Source: Tritrichomonas foetus (taxonomy: Eukaryota > Parabasalia > Tritrichomonadida > Tritrichomonadidae). Taken from it: a stretch of DNA of 19,272 nt. The stretch spans positions 39,019 through 58,290 of the forward strand of contig MLAK01000828.1 in assembly GCA_001839685.1 (NCBI GenBank), in the 5' to 3' direction. The position numbers were made by a program, and so were the translations under genes. Position 1 is the stretch's first letter; the number at the start of each line of letters is the position of its first letter. Shown piece by piece: positions 7,795 to 16,435 of the stretch. A model generated the notes under the pieces. That model saw only the letters and a program-made list of their open reading frames with translations, was not told the origin of the DNA and searched no databases.

Positions 7795-8958
7795 ATTGGT
7801 CATGAAGTCTTCAGAATTCTTACATCAACAATCAATATGTTTTGCATGTTTCAGTTTATTGATTCATCATATTCTTTTGCACTACGACTTGATTTGTCAC
7901 AACCTTTAACTTCGCTCTCAGTTACTAACTCTATTTGAATTATTTTTACGTGTCTGTTATTTCATTGGACAAATCAGATAACTTAATTTACATCGATTAA
8001 GGTGACCATTAATTAATGTTGAATATCGGGTAAGATAAAACTACTTTAGCAATGCATTTGTCCTACGAAATATTCTACACAGCAATGTTTCAATTATGGG
8101 AAAGAATCTTCATTTGATAACTCAAATTTGAGATACAACTTCATCAATGTAAATCTAATGAAATATTTTGTTAGACTATGGTTTAAACACATCGTATAAA
8201 GATATTTTGAATCAACTTTTTCTTCAGACAGGATAAGTTTCTCGAAAAAAGAAAAACACTGCATCATTACATACTAGATAAACTATCGATATATTATTAT
8301 TAAACTGTTCAGCAGCATGGTCACTTGGCAATTTCGAAAAATGATATTTTATTTTTTGTCAGTAAAAAATTATTAATTTGATTTAAATTTCATAGTATAA
8401 TCTTAATTATATTTAAATATCATGAATATATAATTAATTTGAAGTTTAAATGATTTTAAAGGGTTGAAAAAATAATAATTTCTAAAACCGTGGTTTTTCA
8501 ATTTTTCAGGATCTATAACCCCAAATCCTAATTATTTTTGATACAATTCACTTTTATCTAGTAAAATTAAGAAAAAAATGAATAGGCCGTTCTGCACACC
8601 AAAGAGTTTTTGTAATTTTTTGCATTTAAACAAAATCTAATAGATATTTTTTATTAATTTTTTATGTGGATGTAACTATATATAATTTAAAATATATCAA
8701 TGACATTTTTTTGATGCTAATACTTTTTTATAAATATTCCTAAAAAAAATTGTAATTCTTGATTGACACATATTTATTAAAGAAAAATATTGTAACATAT
8801 ATGTGTATTTATTTTCAAATGGAAATTCTTCATTAATATGACATTTTAGCCTTTTAAAGAATATAAAAATTTTCATGAAAATAAGTTTTTTTTCATTGAA
8901 ATATCGACTGAATATGTATTGAAAAAGTTGCGTTTTATAAAATTAATCATCAAAAAAA
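7795..8958. other. AT-rich region without an assignable gene
   Basis: No gene is supported. A short minus-strand open piece (about 8221 down to 8099, including YLYTMCLNHSLTKYFIRF) is the only protein-like signal. It contains one arm of a 23-bp inverted repeat shared with 9986-10008. From about 8340 the sequence is very AT-rich and carries many stops in all frames. Confidence 0.5.
8181..8203 (-). repeat. 23-bp inverted repeat, left arm
   Basis: The reverse complement is identical to 9986-10008. Similarity continues more loosely for about 15 bases on the outer side, indicating copies of a longer ancestral sequence. Confidence 0.85.
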
Positions 8959-9617
8959 ATGATAGAATTTCTTGCTCTCAGTGGCATTTTTTTTATATTT
9001 ACCTCTTATATTCTATTCTACAAAAATTATTACATTTTNCATTTTCTATCGGCTCGAATTCAAAAGGCGATCTTTATACGTTGTGATTTTATGATAAGAA
9101 GACTAACAAAAACTCTTGTTAATTATGATAATTTAAATTTTGATTTATTGTTTTTTGGAAAAAGTGAAAATGTAAAAACATGCCAATGCGGCTTTATTCA
9201 AACTACGAACAATGATTTCACCTCATTGACGATATCAGTCGATTCAAGTGAAACTATTGAAGAAGCATTGAAAGATTACTTTCAACCTGATATTCTTTTG
9301 AATTATTCCTGTGAACATTGCCTACAGCAGACATCAGTTCGAACAATCGATATGATTGCTCGAATGCCTTATTTTTTAGTTCTTCGTGAAGAGTTGGATC
9401 TGGAATTCCAAAGATAAAACCCTACAATATTTTGAGATGGAATTTGAATAAATATCATTTATTTGGTATATTACTCTATTCAAATTTCCATTACAAAGTG
9501 ATTTTAAGAGAAAAAATGTGGATGGAATATAATGATTCTGGAATGCAATCGATTGTAAACCTCCAGAAATACCTAAAATCGGAAGCTATTGATGCTCTAA
9601 TATATCTTCTTGAATGA
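8959..9617 (+). pseudogene. Ubiquitin-specific protease (USP) relic
   Basis: The open frame 8959-9417 and the next frame (about 9432-9617) together read as the second half of a USP catalytic domain. CQCGFIQTTNNDFTSLTISV is the C-x-C-G plus LsL strand region. IEEALKDYFQPDILLNYSCE followed by HC corresponds to the zinc-type C-x-x-C loop. Then RMPYFLVLRE matches the P-hh-LhL strand. After the frameshift, KYHLFGILLYSNFHYKV holds the catalytic His box and WMEYNDSGM the Asp box. The first about 26 residues are hydrophobic and probably not genuine USP. The N-terminal Cys box (GLxNxGNTCY) and the region after it are absent, so no active enzyme can be made. USPs remove ubiquitin from proteins; this is a 5'-truncated, frameshifted copy of a host gene. 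Confidence 0.65.
9061..9080 (+). repeat. 20-bp direct repeat, copy 1 (inside USP relic)
   Basis: CAAAAGGCGATCTTTATACG, repeated exactly at 9977-9996. Confidence 0.85.
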
Positions 9618-10745
9618 TACTTTTAATTATCACAAACAATACTGAATAATGGAATAAGTAAAATTCAATATTAGAATTCTAACTTTTTGAATACGTATTC
9701 AATTCTTCTAAAAAAACAACATCATTTTTGAAAATTCGCTTTATTGTTAAAATAATATTACTATGTTATTAGCTTTATAATATGAATATAAAAAATAAAT
9801 TAATTTTTTAAAAAACTCTAGTGGAGCTTTCTGAAAAACACTTTTTACAATTTCAATTTTTCGAATAAAAAAGGGCTTTTTTCGAAAATGCTTGGTAGAA
9901 ATTCCTTAAAAATAGCATATTTATTCTAGTGAAAGTTACCTGCACATCATATAAAAAAATGAGATCAATCTTGGGTCAAAAGGCGATCTTTATACGATGT
10001 GTTTAAACTTATAAAATCGATTGGCTCAATAAATAATACAATCATCCAGTAAATATGATCAAACTAATATTTCATGATCTTTAGGGCATCGATGAAAAAC
10101 GATGAAAATTCATTCAAAAACCAATTGTGCCAATATCTTATCAGAAAAATAGAATATTCGCATTATAATAATATAATTATTCAAAAAATAAAAGCGGAAA
10201 TTATAATATATACCATGGAAAAAATTAGAGAGAGTATAATACTGCGTTGGGGGCCCCACTTTTGATCATGAAGAAATGACTCATTTTTGATCGATTTTTG
10301 ACAATATACACGGCTTTTAAAATACATCAAAAAATCAATGATTTTGAGCAGCATTTATTTTTTCAATGTTGAATGTTTATATCTACACAAAATTTTCATA
10401 ATTTACAAAAATTTTTACTAAATTCAATTGAATGAAAATTATTTTGGTAAATTTTTTCATATTTTTATTATGCAACAACTTATTACTTTACAAATCGACC
10501 CAATTAAAATGAACAAAGTCCTTAATAAACTTAGGACTCGAATTACATTTGAAAAATAAGTTCTGATCATTAAACAATTTAATTCAATATCAATTTATTA
10601 ACTTTATTCCTATGTATGGTGGATTACTTCAAGAACCAGATTTTAACTTCGCACAAATGAAATTTTATACAATCCTGGTCTAGTAGAGGACTAAAAGCTA
10701 TTAGTCAAAAATTTTTATGACATTAGATTAAATTTTTTAACTTTT
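9618..10745. other. Region without an assignable gene
   Basis: A 63-codon ORF at 10074-10265 and a protein-like fragment near 10610-10680 (MYGGLLQEPDFNFAQMKFY) are too short to assign. A GC-rich, nearly palindromic spot TGGGGGCCCCA near 10249-10259 stands out in AT-rich DNA. I saw no Maverick terminal repeat here, although the left end of the element should lie somewhere in or to the left of this region. Confidence 0.45.
9977..10008 (+). repeat. Repeat node: 20-bp direct and 23-bp inverted copies
   Basis: Bases 9977-9996 equal 9061-9080, and 9986-10008 are the reverse complement of 8181-8203. Three relatives of one short sequence therefore lie within 1.8 kb. Confidence 0.85.
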
Positions 10746-10929
10746 TCAATTCGGAATCCATGAATTACGCATTACTTTCTTCTCACAATATTGTGATAAA
10801 ATTATTATATTTTCAGTTGGCGCTAAAGTCTATGTCGACAAGGTTTTACCCAGGATTCAATTCTGAATCCATGCATTAAGCATAAAGTATTCTTCACAAT
10901 ATTGTGATAAAAGGATTATATTTCGGGTG
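10746..10929 (+). repeat. 111-bp tandem repeat with TCACAATATTGTGA palindromes
   Basis: Segments 10746-10818 and 10857-10929 match with an offset of 111 bp, at roughly 80 percent identity by eye. Each contains the perfect 14-bp palindrome TCACAATATTGTGA (10783-10796 and 10894-10907). The second ends only about 35 bp upstream of the first Maverick gene. The period is a multiple of three and one frame is open through part of it, so it could also be leftover coding sequence. Confidence 0.75.
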
Positions 10930-10962
10930 ATTTGTTGAATTCTATATCATATCAATTTTTTC

Positions 10963-11361
10963 ATGGATAAATACCCAAATCCAGAAACAAATAATTATAT
11001 CCCTGTATGGAGGGATAAACCCATTCCAAGAATTTTAACCATACACCGTCCAATTAATAGGTCAACCGAATATATTGATTTTTCACAAGAAAACNCAAAT
11101 TCTTTTAANTTAAATTCTGATGAAGTTTTGGAAATGACAGGTATTAATGCAACCAATGAAAATAGAAGTATGTTTTTAAAGCATCTATACAATACAGAAG
11201 TATATCAGTATGTTTATAAAGAAGGTGTCNGAGCAATGATTCACGAAATTCAAAATTTGGCAATGGAAAAGCCTGATGACCAGCAAATTCAAAATATTTA
11301 TGCTTTATTCAAGAACTTTGCAATTCAATATACACCTGAAGATTTTTTAGATTATGATTAA
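10963..11361 (+). CDS. Maverick protein of unknown function, 132 aa
   Basis: Starts at ATG 10963; a CATATCAATTTTTTC stretch just upstream is initiator-like. The TAA stop sits in TAAA, as is common in trichomonad genes. The protein is hydrophilic: a Pro-rich basic N-terminus (YIPVWRDKPIPRILTIHRP), then a helical C-terminal half (about 60-125), ending in acidic residues DFLDYD. No membrane segment or catalytic motif is seen. It is the first gene of the block and is followed by the 391-aa gene in the same orientation. Three N codons. I do not recognise the family. Confidence 0.7.
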   Translation: MDKYPNPETNNYIPVWRDKPIPRILTIHRPINRSTEYIDFSQENXNSFXLNSDEVLEMTGINATNENRSMFLKHLYNTEVYQYVYKEGVXAMIHEIQNLAMEKPDDQQIQNIYALFKNFAIQYTPEDFLDYD

Positions 11362-11511
11362 ATAATTAAAAAATTAATTGAAAATTAACTTTATTATTTC
11401 TAATAAATTAATGAATAACAAATGATAAAAATAAAGGTTATTAAAAGTCGATCTATATCAAAAATTTCAATCATTTATATTTTTATAAATTGTTTTTTTA
11501 TTTTTATAGAA

Positions 11512-12687
11512 ATGAGTCAAGAAAGGAAATACAAACCTGAGGTATTAAATATTGAAAGTCTTTTAAATAATAGAAATAATTTTTTAAAATTTCTAGCTAA
11601 TAATAATGCAGGAAAGAAAGATTTATCGAAAACAGTTCAAGATATGGAATTATATCAAAAATTCTATAAAGAACATCCATTACCTAAGAAACCAAAGAAA
11701 GAAAAAGTTGGTGTTCAAGGTATGAATCAATTAGCACAAATAGTTTTAGATATGAATAAAGATATTAAACAAATAAAAGATGCACAATCTTTAGCAGGTG
11801 CTGAAAGATGGGTTAAAAANAATGGTAAAGATCGATANATGNCACAAAGTAAAGATATTAATGGTGATTCAATTCCAGATATTGTAGTTCAACGAAAAGA
11901 TGAACAAGGAAATTTAATTGATGGCGATTATGTAATAGTAAATGGTTATACAACAGCAGATAGCACTTATCCTTATAGACATGCATATTATACANANTTT
12001 CCAANTAAAGAACTANGAAAAGAAGCTAGTCAACAAGGATTAAATTATAGAGGTTATATTAATGATTTATATAGACCTCAATATAAAGATCAAATGAAAA
12101 TTATAGGTTATGCAAGTCAAGAAGGAGATAATTTCGCAAAGAAATTAAAGAAAGCAGGATATAATAAAGTCATNCAACCTCATAATAGATCACCATATCA
12201 AATATTTTCTTCTAATTTTATAAAACCAATTTATAATGTTTTCAAATTGAGAATAGCAGATAAGAATGCATTAAATGGAACAACATATACTAAAATAGTT
12301 GCTTTCATTTGGAACCAATCAATTAATGCTGCAGCAATGTATCATGTTTATGGTGATTCAATATTTAATGTTTCAGATGATGAGTGGAAGAAGTTAGGAA
12401 ATAAGAAAGAAGTTAGAGAAGCAGTTCGTTCATTAGTAATGCAATATGTTGAATCTTTACAATATACATTCGATTTAGTTCCTGTATTCGTTGATTATCT
12501 GAATAATTTCTTAAAATTAAATATTAATTATGAAACAATAAAATCAGAAGTTGATATTCTTTTAAAGGCTAGATTATTAAATATTTCACCACCAACAAAT
12601 CAAGAAGAAATTAATTTGATTAATCAACAATGGACTGAACGTGTAGCTAGTGAAATTCCTGCTGATGATTTAGATTTTCTAGAATAA
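11512..12687 (+). CDS. Maverick protein with D-x-N-G-D-x-x-x-D loop, 391 aa, probable virion-related
   Basis: I place the start at ATG 11512 (MSQERKYKPEVLN). The frame is open back to an ATG at 11422, but that 30-residue extension is AT-driven and looks like untranslated leader. The stop is TAA within TAAA. The N-terminal 85 residues are Lys/Asn-rich with a PLPKKPKKEK patch, followed by a helix. Residues 115-123 read DINGDSIPD, a calcium-loop-like motif, with a beta-rich IVVQR following, then VNGYTT at 143-148 and STYPYRHAYY. The C-terminal half is helical and ends with acidic DDLDFLE. I believe this loop-VNGYT module recurs in Polintons and polinton-like viruses, but I cannot name its role; a virion or assembly role is inference from position. 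Several N codons; one (TAN) could be Tyr or a stop. Confidence 0.7.
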   Translation: MSQERKYKPEVLNIESLLNNRNNFLKFLANNNAGKKDLSKTVQDMELYQKFYKEHPLPKKPKKEKVGVQGMNQLAQIVLDMNKDIKQIKDAQSLAGAERWVKXNGKDRXMXQSKDINGDSIPDIVVQRKDEQGNLIDGDYVIVNGYTTADSTYPYRHAYYTXFPXKELXKEASQQGLNYRGYINDLYRPQYKDQMKIIGYASQEGDNFAKKLKKAGYNKVXQPHNRSPYQIFSSNFIKPIYNVFKLRIADKNALNGTTYTKIVAFIWNQSINAAAMYHVYGDSIFNVSDDEWKKLGNKKEVREAVRSLVMQYVESLQYTFDLVPVFVDYLNNFLKLNINYETIKSEVDILLKARLLNISPPTNQEEINLINQQWTERVASEIPADDLDFLE

Positions 12688-12772
12688 AGTTAAAAGTTAA
12701 ATAAAGAATTAATGCAATTATTAATTTTATTATTATTTTTATCATTTTAATTTATAATAAATTGATATTAAC

Positions 12773-13638
12773 ATGATACAGCCATTAGAATTTAAANATG
12801 ACCAAAATGAAAATTTGATACAGCCACTGGGAACATTTGTTAGAAGTCGGGTAAAGGAAGTGTTGGATAATCAAAGATCGGCAATGTCGGGCTCAATGAT
12901 TGATGAAATTCATCCAGAAATAAATATAAGATATAATTCNGTTAATGTGATAGTTGGAAAACAAAGTTTAGGAAAAACAGTTATAGCATTAGAAGAGATA
13001 ATAAAAATTGCCTTATTGAATACGCATCATATGTTAATCTATATTACTAAAAATGGAGATGAAAACGATAAGAGTTTTCAANCATTGAGAAGATTATTAT
13101 TTATTCCAATAATCACTATATCAGAATCACAAGCAATTGAATTTATACAAACCATTATTGATTATAAGAATTTNTATTATCAAATAAAAAGAGAACAATT
13201 AGAAAATGAAATCATTGANGAACAAAGAGATGAAATATTNGAATATTTATCTATTAANGACTTTAATAAAGAATATTTACATANATTAGTTTTATTTGAT
13301 GATATAAGTAATAATAAATTATTTGCTAATGAAGAAGGATTCTTTCCTCAACAAATTANACGTTGTAGACATACTAATATTTCTTATTTCTTATTAATTC
13401 AAGGTTGGAAAGGTATTAAACCATTTGTAAANAATGAAATAACAACTTTATTAATATTTCCATGTTATAATAGACAATAATTAGGATTTATTTATTCTCA
13501 ATCATCATCTAATTTAGAATTTGATGAATTCTATTTATTATATTCTGAAATGTTAAAATATAAAATAAAAATAAAGATAGTAATCCTTATATGGTAATTC
13601 AAGTCATAGAAGGTGTAGATACTAATGTTGTTGTTTGA
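12773..13638 (+). pseudogene. A32/FtsK-type DNA-packaging ATPase, interrupted
   Basis: The ATP-driven motor that would pump the element DNA into capsids. From ATG 12773 the frame runs 235 codons. Walker A GKQSLGKT is at residues 62-69, Walker B LVLFDD at 172-177, and RCRHTNISYFLLIQ at 197-210 matches the conserved arginine and sensor Gln strand of A32-like ATPases. A TAA at 13478 stops it, but the same frame continues with protein-like sequence (LGFIYSQSSSNLEFDEFYLL) to about 13590. After one frameshift it ends NPYMVIQVIEG and TGA at 13636-13638. The natural length would be about 285 residues, as expected for this family. The upstream gap to the 391-aa gene is 85 bp. Several N codons. The stop could be real decay or a consensus error. 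Confidence 0.75.
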
Positions 13639-13988
13639 TTTATTTCATTAATGAAACCAATTATTTTATTAATTGCTTCTTTAATATTTTTAATTTCTAC
13701 CATGTATTCCTCACGAAATTCTTCTAGAATATCCATTGTTGAATCATTATTTAAACATTCTTTTTGTTTGTTTTCTTCTTCTTTTAATTTATCTTCAAAT
13801 CGTTGTAAACATAAAACACCTTTTATTTTGGTTATTTTATAACCTTTAATATAATACATCTTATTTAATTTATGTGTTGTTAATGAATCAATACTAGTTT
13901 TATTTTTGGAATACCATANGTTGAATTCATCAGTTGTATTAAATTCTTTAGCATAATTTCTAATTGGTTCAATTAATTTTAATTCCAT
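13599..13988 (-). CDS. Maverick coiled-coil protein, 129 aa
   Basis: ATG at 13988, stop TGA at 13599-13601. The N-terminal half is a compact mixed region (EPIRNYAKEFNTTDEFN, then LTTHKLNKMYYIKGYKITKI). The C-terminal half (about 65-115) is a charged helix predicted to form a coiled coil (RFEDKLKEEENKQKE, then IKNIKEAINKIIGFINEI). It converges on the ATPase gene and overlaps its restored tail by 40 bp, a tight packing typical of viral-type genomes. It contains one N. Function unknown; a virion or DNA-binding accessory role is possible but not shown. Confidence 0.65.
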   Translation of the reverse strand: MELKLIEPIRNYAKEFNTTDEFNXWYSKNKTSIDSLTTHKLNKMYYIKGYKITKIKGVLCLQRFEDKLKEEENKQKECLNNDSTMDILEEFREEYMVEIKNIKEAINKIIGFINEINQTTTLVSTPSMT

Positions 13989-14042
13989 TTATGAATAAAT
14001 AAAAATAATTAATTATGTTTAATAATTTTTATAAATATTTAA

Positions 14043-14177
14043 ATGAGTTCAATTACTTTCTTTCTTTGTTGTTTAACAATAATAGAAACANTAAATTTAA
14101 TGATTCGAATTATAAAAATAACACCTTATAAAGATCCTCCAATAGATCCTTATATACAAAAACNTTTNTATTCTTAA
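14043..14177 (+). CDS. Possible small hydrophobic Maverick ORF, 44 aa
   Basis: MSSITFFLCCLTIIE starts a hydrophobic segment, possibly membrane-spanning, then a basic stretch (MIRIIKI) and a Pro-rich tail (TPYKDPPIDPYIQK). It lies on the plus strand between two minus-strand genes and fills most of the gap, ending 10 bp before the stop of the next gene. Small hydrophobic proteins are common in virus-like elements. The length is close to what chance allows in this AT-rich DNA, so the call is weak. It has four N bases. Confidence 0.35.
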   Translation: MSSITFFLCCLTIIETXNLMIRIIKITPYKDPPIDPYIQKXXYS

Positions 14178-14187
14178 TAAAATGATT

Positions 14188-14496
14188 TTATTTTAAGATT
14201 GGCATGAATCTCATTCCTGAACCATTATTTCCTATCATTCTTGATCTTGGATTATCTTTTAACTGCAACATATTATTTCTNGTTANATTNTTATTAACAT
14301 TAGTTAAAGGCATGATTTTATCCATTGTATTATTAACTACACCAGCAACATTNCCNATAACATTTCCAACTGTTCCACCAATCATTGGTGCAACTTTAGA
14401 AGCTACTTCAGCTACTTTCTTTACTATTGGAGCTGCTTTTTTAGCAAACTCTACACCTTTATGAACAATATTTTTGAACCACGTTCCAAAAGCCAT
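14188..14496 (-). CDS. Small amphipathic virion-type protein (pVI/pX-like), 102 aa
   Basis: ATG at 14496; the TAA stop lies within TAAAA. The N-terminus MAFGTWFKNIVHKGVEFAKK continues into repeated Ala/Val/Lys helices (residues 5-36), then a Gly/Val-rich segment (38-56) and a basic, Asn/Gly-rich tail ending MRFMPILK. The FGxWFKxI amphipathic helix followed by Lys/Ala-rich and Gly-rich parts resembles capsid-interior, membrane-active or DNA-associated peptides such as adenovirus pVI or the PX-type proteins of Polintons. This is similarity of layout, not an alignment. Transcription would run divergently from the capsid gene; a pogo transposon now sits between the two starts. Several N codons. 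Confidence 0.6.
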   Translation of the reverse strand: MAFGTWFKNIVHKGVEFAKKAAPIVKKVAEVASKVAPMIGGTVGNVXXNVAGVVNNTMDKIMPLTNVNXNXXRNNMLQLKDNPRSRMIGNNGSGMRFMPILK

Positions 14497-14562
14497 TTAT
14501 TTATNAAGAAATAAAAAAATTAAATTAACAAAATAATTTTTGATTTAAACTTTATTAAAGTA

Positions 14563-14609
14563 GAGTGTGACAGAAAACCTCTAGAACAGGCTGAAAACCC
14601 CTAGAACAC
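14563..14609 (+). repeat. pogo left terminal inverted repeat (47 bp)
   Basis: Pairs with 16436-16482 at 45 of 47 positions. It contains two direct copies of an 18-mer (CAGAAAACCTCTAGAACA at 14571-14588 and CTGAAAACCCCTAGAACA at 14591-14608), 20 bp apart, likely transposase binding sites. Confidence 0.93.
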
Positions 14610-14892
14610 AATTTTTTCCAGCTATATATGTTTTAATTATACTTAACCAGGCTTAGGCTTGATTAAAAGTCAATTTGAAGAAACTTCATAAAAAAATTAA
14701 TATGATCAGATTTCGTAATTTTTTGGAAATACAATATATGCATGCTTACATGATTGTATAATACTTGCTTAGGATTAAATGACAATCAAACCAAGAAAAA
14801 TTAAAATCAAACAAATTATTAGTAAATTAAATTCACATGTCAATTTTTAAAAATTATTATTAAAATTTATTTCTTTTCTTGTCATTAGGTAA

Positions 14893-16288
14893 TTAATTAT
14901 TTGGTCTGTTGTATTCATAGTGTCTGACACAATCACAATATGAAGTATCGACTTTTGGGAAAAGTTTTCCATTTTTCATGACAGATACAATTCCTGCTCT
15001 ACGAAAAGCACCTGTTCCATTTTTCGGAACTGTTGCTGCTTCATATGCATCAAATATTCGCGTTACACGTTTAGTTTGTGGATTTAAATATTTAGCTGGA
15101 GAAAAAGTTGGTATTAAAAACTTCATATTAGCGAATATTCTTAAATCCAACGGTTGCATTTGATCACTTGTATGAGGAGGGATTGGCTTTAAAATGATGT
15201 TTTGTTCTTCGCATTCCTCTTTAAAAGAATCAGTTACATGGCAATGCAGGTTATCCAGAATGAAAATGGCTGGGCCTGCATAATTTTCGGTATGTCTTCG
15301 ATCACGAATATCACTAAAGAAATAGTTTTTTGACCATTGCCTAAAAATAGCATCGTTTATGAAACCTGACTTACTATGGGCAAAAAGGATTTTGTCACAA
15401 GTATATCCTAAGGTTAATAATTCTGTTTCATATGTTCCTCTTTTGACAATGATAGCAGGACGAAAACGGTCACCGGCTGCTGAAATACCAGCAAGTAATG
15501 TAGAGTGAGAACTGTGCCTATCAATTGCTACATCAATCTCTTTCCGGATATATGAGCTATTGACCACACATCAATTCACGTGCATCATCAAAGTTATTAA
15601 AACCAACTTCGTCAATGTTTACCACAAAACGAGAAGGAATATCGAATTGGAATATTTCACATAAATAAGCAAAGTATGCATCAATTTGAGAAGGGGAAGC
15701 AAAAGCTCTAACGCTTTCTAAGGGAATTCCTTGAACCACTTTGAAGTCTTGTTAGTAATCAATATAACTGCGAATTGATTTCTTTGTCACATTTTTATGA
15801 AATTCATCATATAAAAACCGACGAATATCTCCTTATGTCCTTGCTGTATGGCTATTTTCTCCTAATGTAATATATTTTTTGAGAGCTGCGTGCTGATAAC
15901 TTGTTAATAAAGGTGGCCTTCCATTTCTCCCTTTTTCCTTTCCATATTTTATGAATTGGGTAATTTGCCTTGATACAGCTGAAAGGCTAATTCCAAATAG
16001 GGAAGCTAATATTCTGTAACTGCATTTTTCTCCTTCGTTCATGCATTTTTTGTGAATATAATATATTTGTTCACGTTCAGACTCGGAGTTTACAAATTCA
16101 TAACTGTTGCATAATCTGGAAACAACAGGTAAAATGTCATCATCTATATCATCGAAGTATAAGTTGTCCAAAGTGTGGGGCCTTTTGAGATCAGTGTAAT
16201 GGCTCATCAATAAATAAAAAATGTCAAATCTGAAAGATAAATCGTGGTCCAACTTTAAGGTAAGGTCAAATATCCAATTAATTTCGCC
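14893..16288 (-). pseudogene. pogo-like DDE_1 transposase, broken
   Basis: Reading from right to left, the first in-frame ATG is at 16207, but the frame stays protein-like back to a TAA at about 16291, so the true start may be further upstream. The N-terminal part (to 15836) has a helix-turn-helix region (RILASLFGISLSAVSRQITQ) and GRNGRPPLLT, typical of DNA-binding halves of pogo/CENP-B-type proteins. TAA stops at 15833 and 15755 interrupt it in the same frame. NIDEVGFNNF near 15610 carries the first catalytic Asp. After a frameshift near 15560 come IFILDNLHCHVT with the second Asp and HTSDQMQPLDLRIF with the third, 35 residues later (DD35D), a pogo-type arrangement. The whole would be about 460 residues, a normal length. 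Three lesions make it inactive unless they are sequencing errors. Confidence 0.85.
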
Positions 16289-16435
16289 TTATGAAAACCC
16301 AGATAATTCAAAATTTAATGTTGAAATATTTTTTTCTCCATTTAATGCTTTTATTTTTCATTCATAAGAATTGTTTGAAATCACTTAGAGAATATATATA
16401 TATTTAATTGGGATTTTTATTTCATCAAACTTCAA

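Noticed and set aside
10074..10265. 63-aa ORF
   Set aside because: Short, Ile/Lys/Asn-rich as expected by chance in this DNA, no motif or neighbour support.
11422..11511. 30-residue N-terminal extension as a signal peptide for the 391-aa protein
   Set aside because: Hydrophobic because of AT-rich DNA; lacks a typical signal structure, and the ATG at 11512 begins clearly soluble protein sequence.
14978..15163. 61-aa plus-strand ORF inside the pogo element
   Set aside because: Antisense to the transposase DDE region.
13478..16291. Alternative genetic code with TAA read as Gln
   Set aside because: TAA also ends intact genes at 11361, 12687 and 18601; frameshifts in the same genes indicate decay or error.
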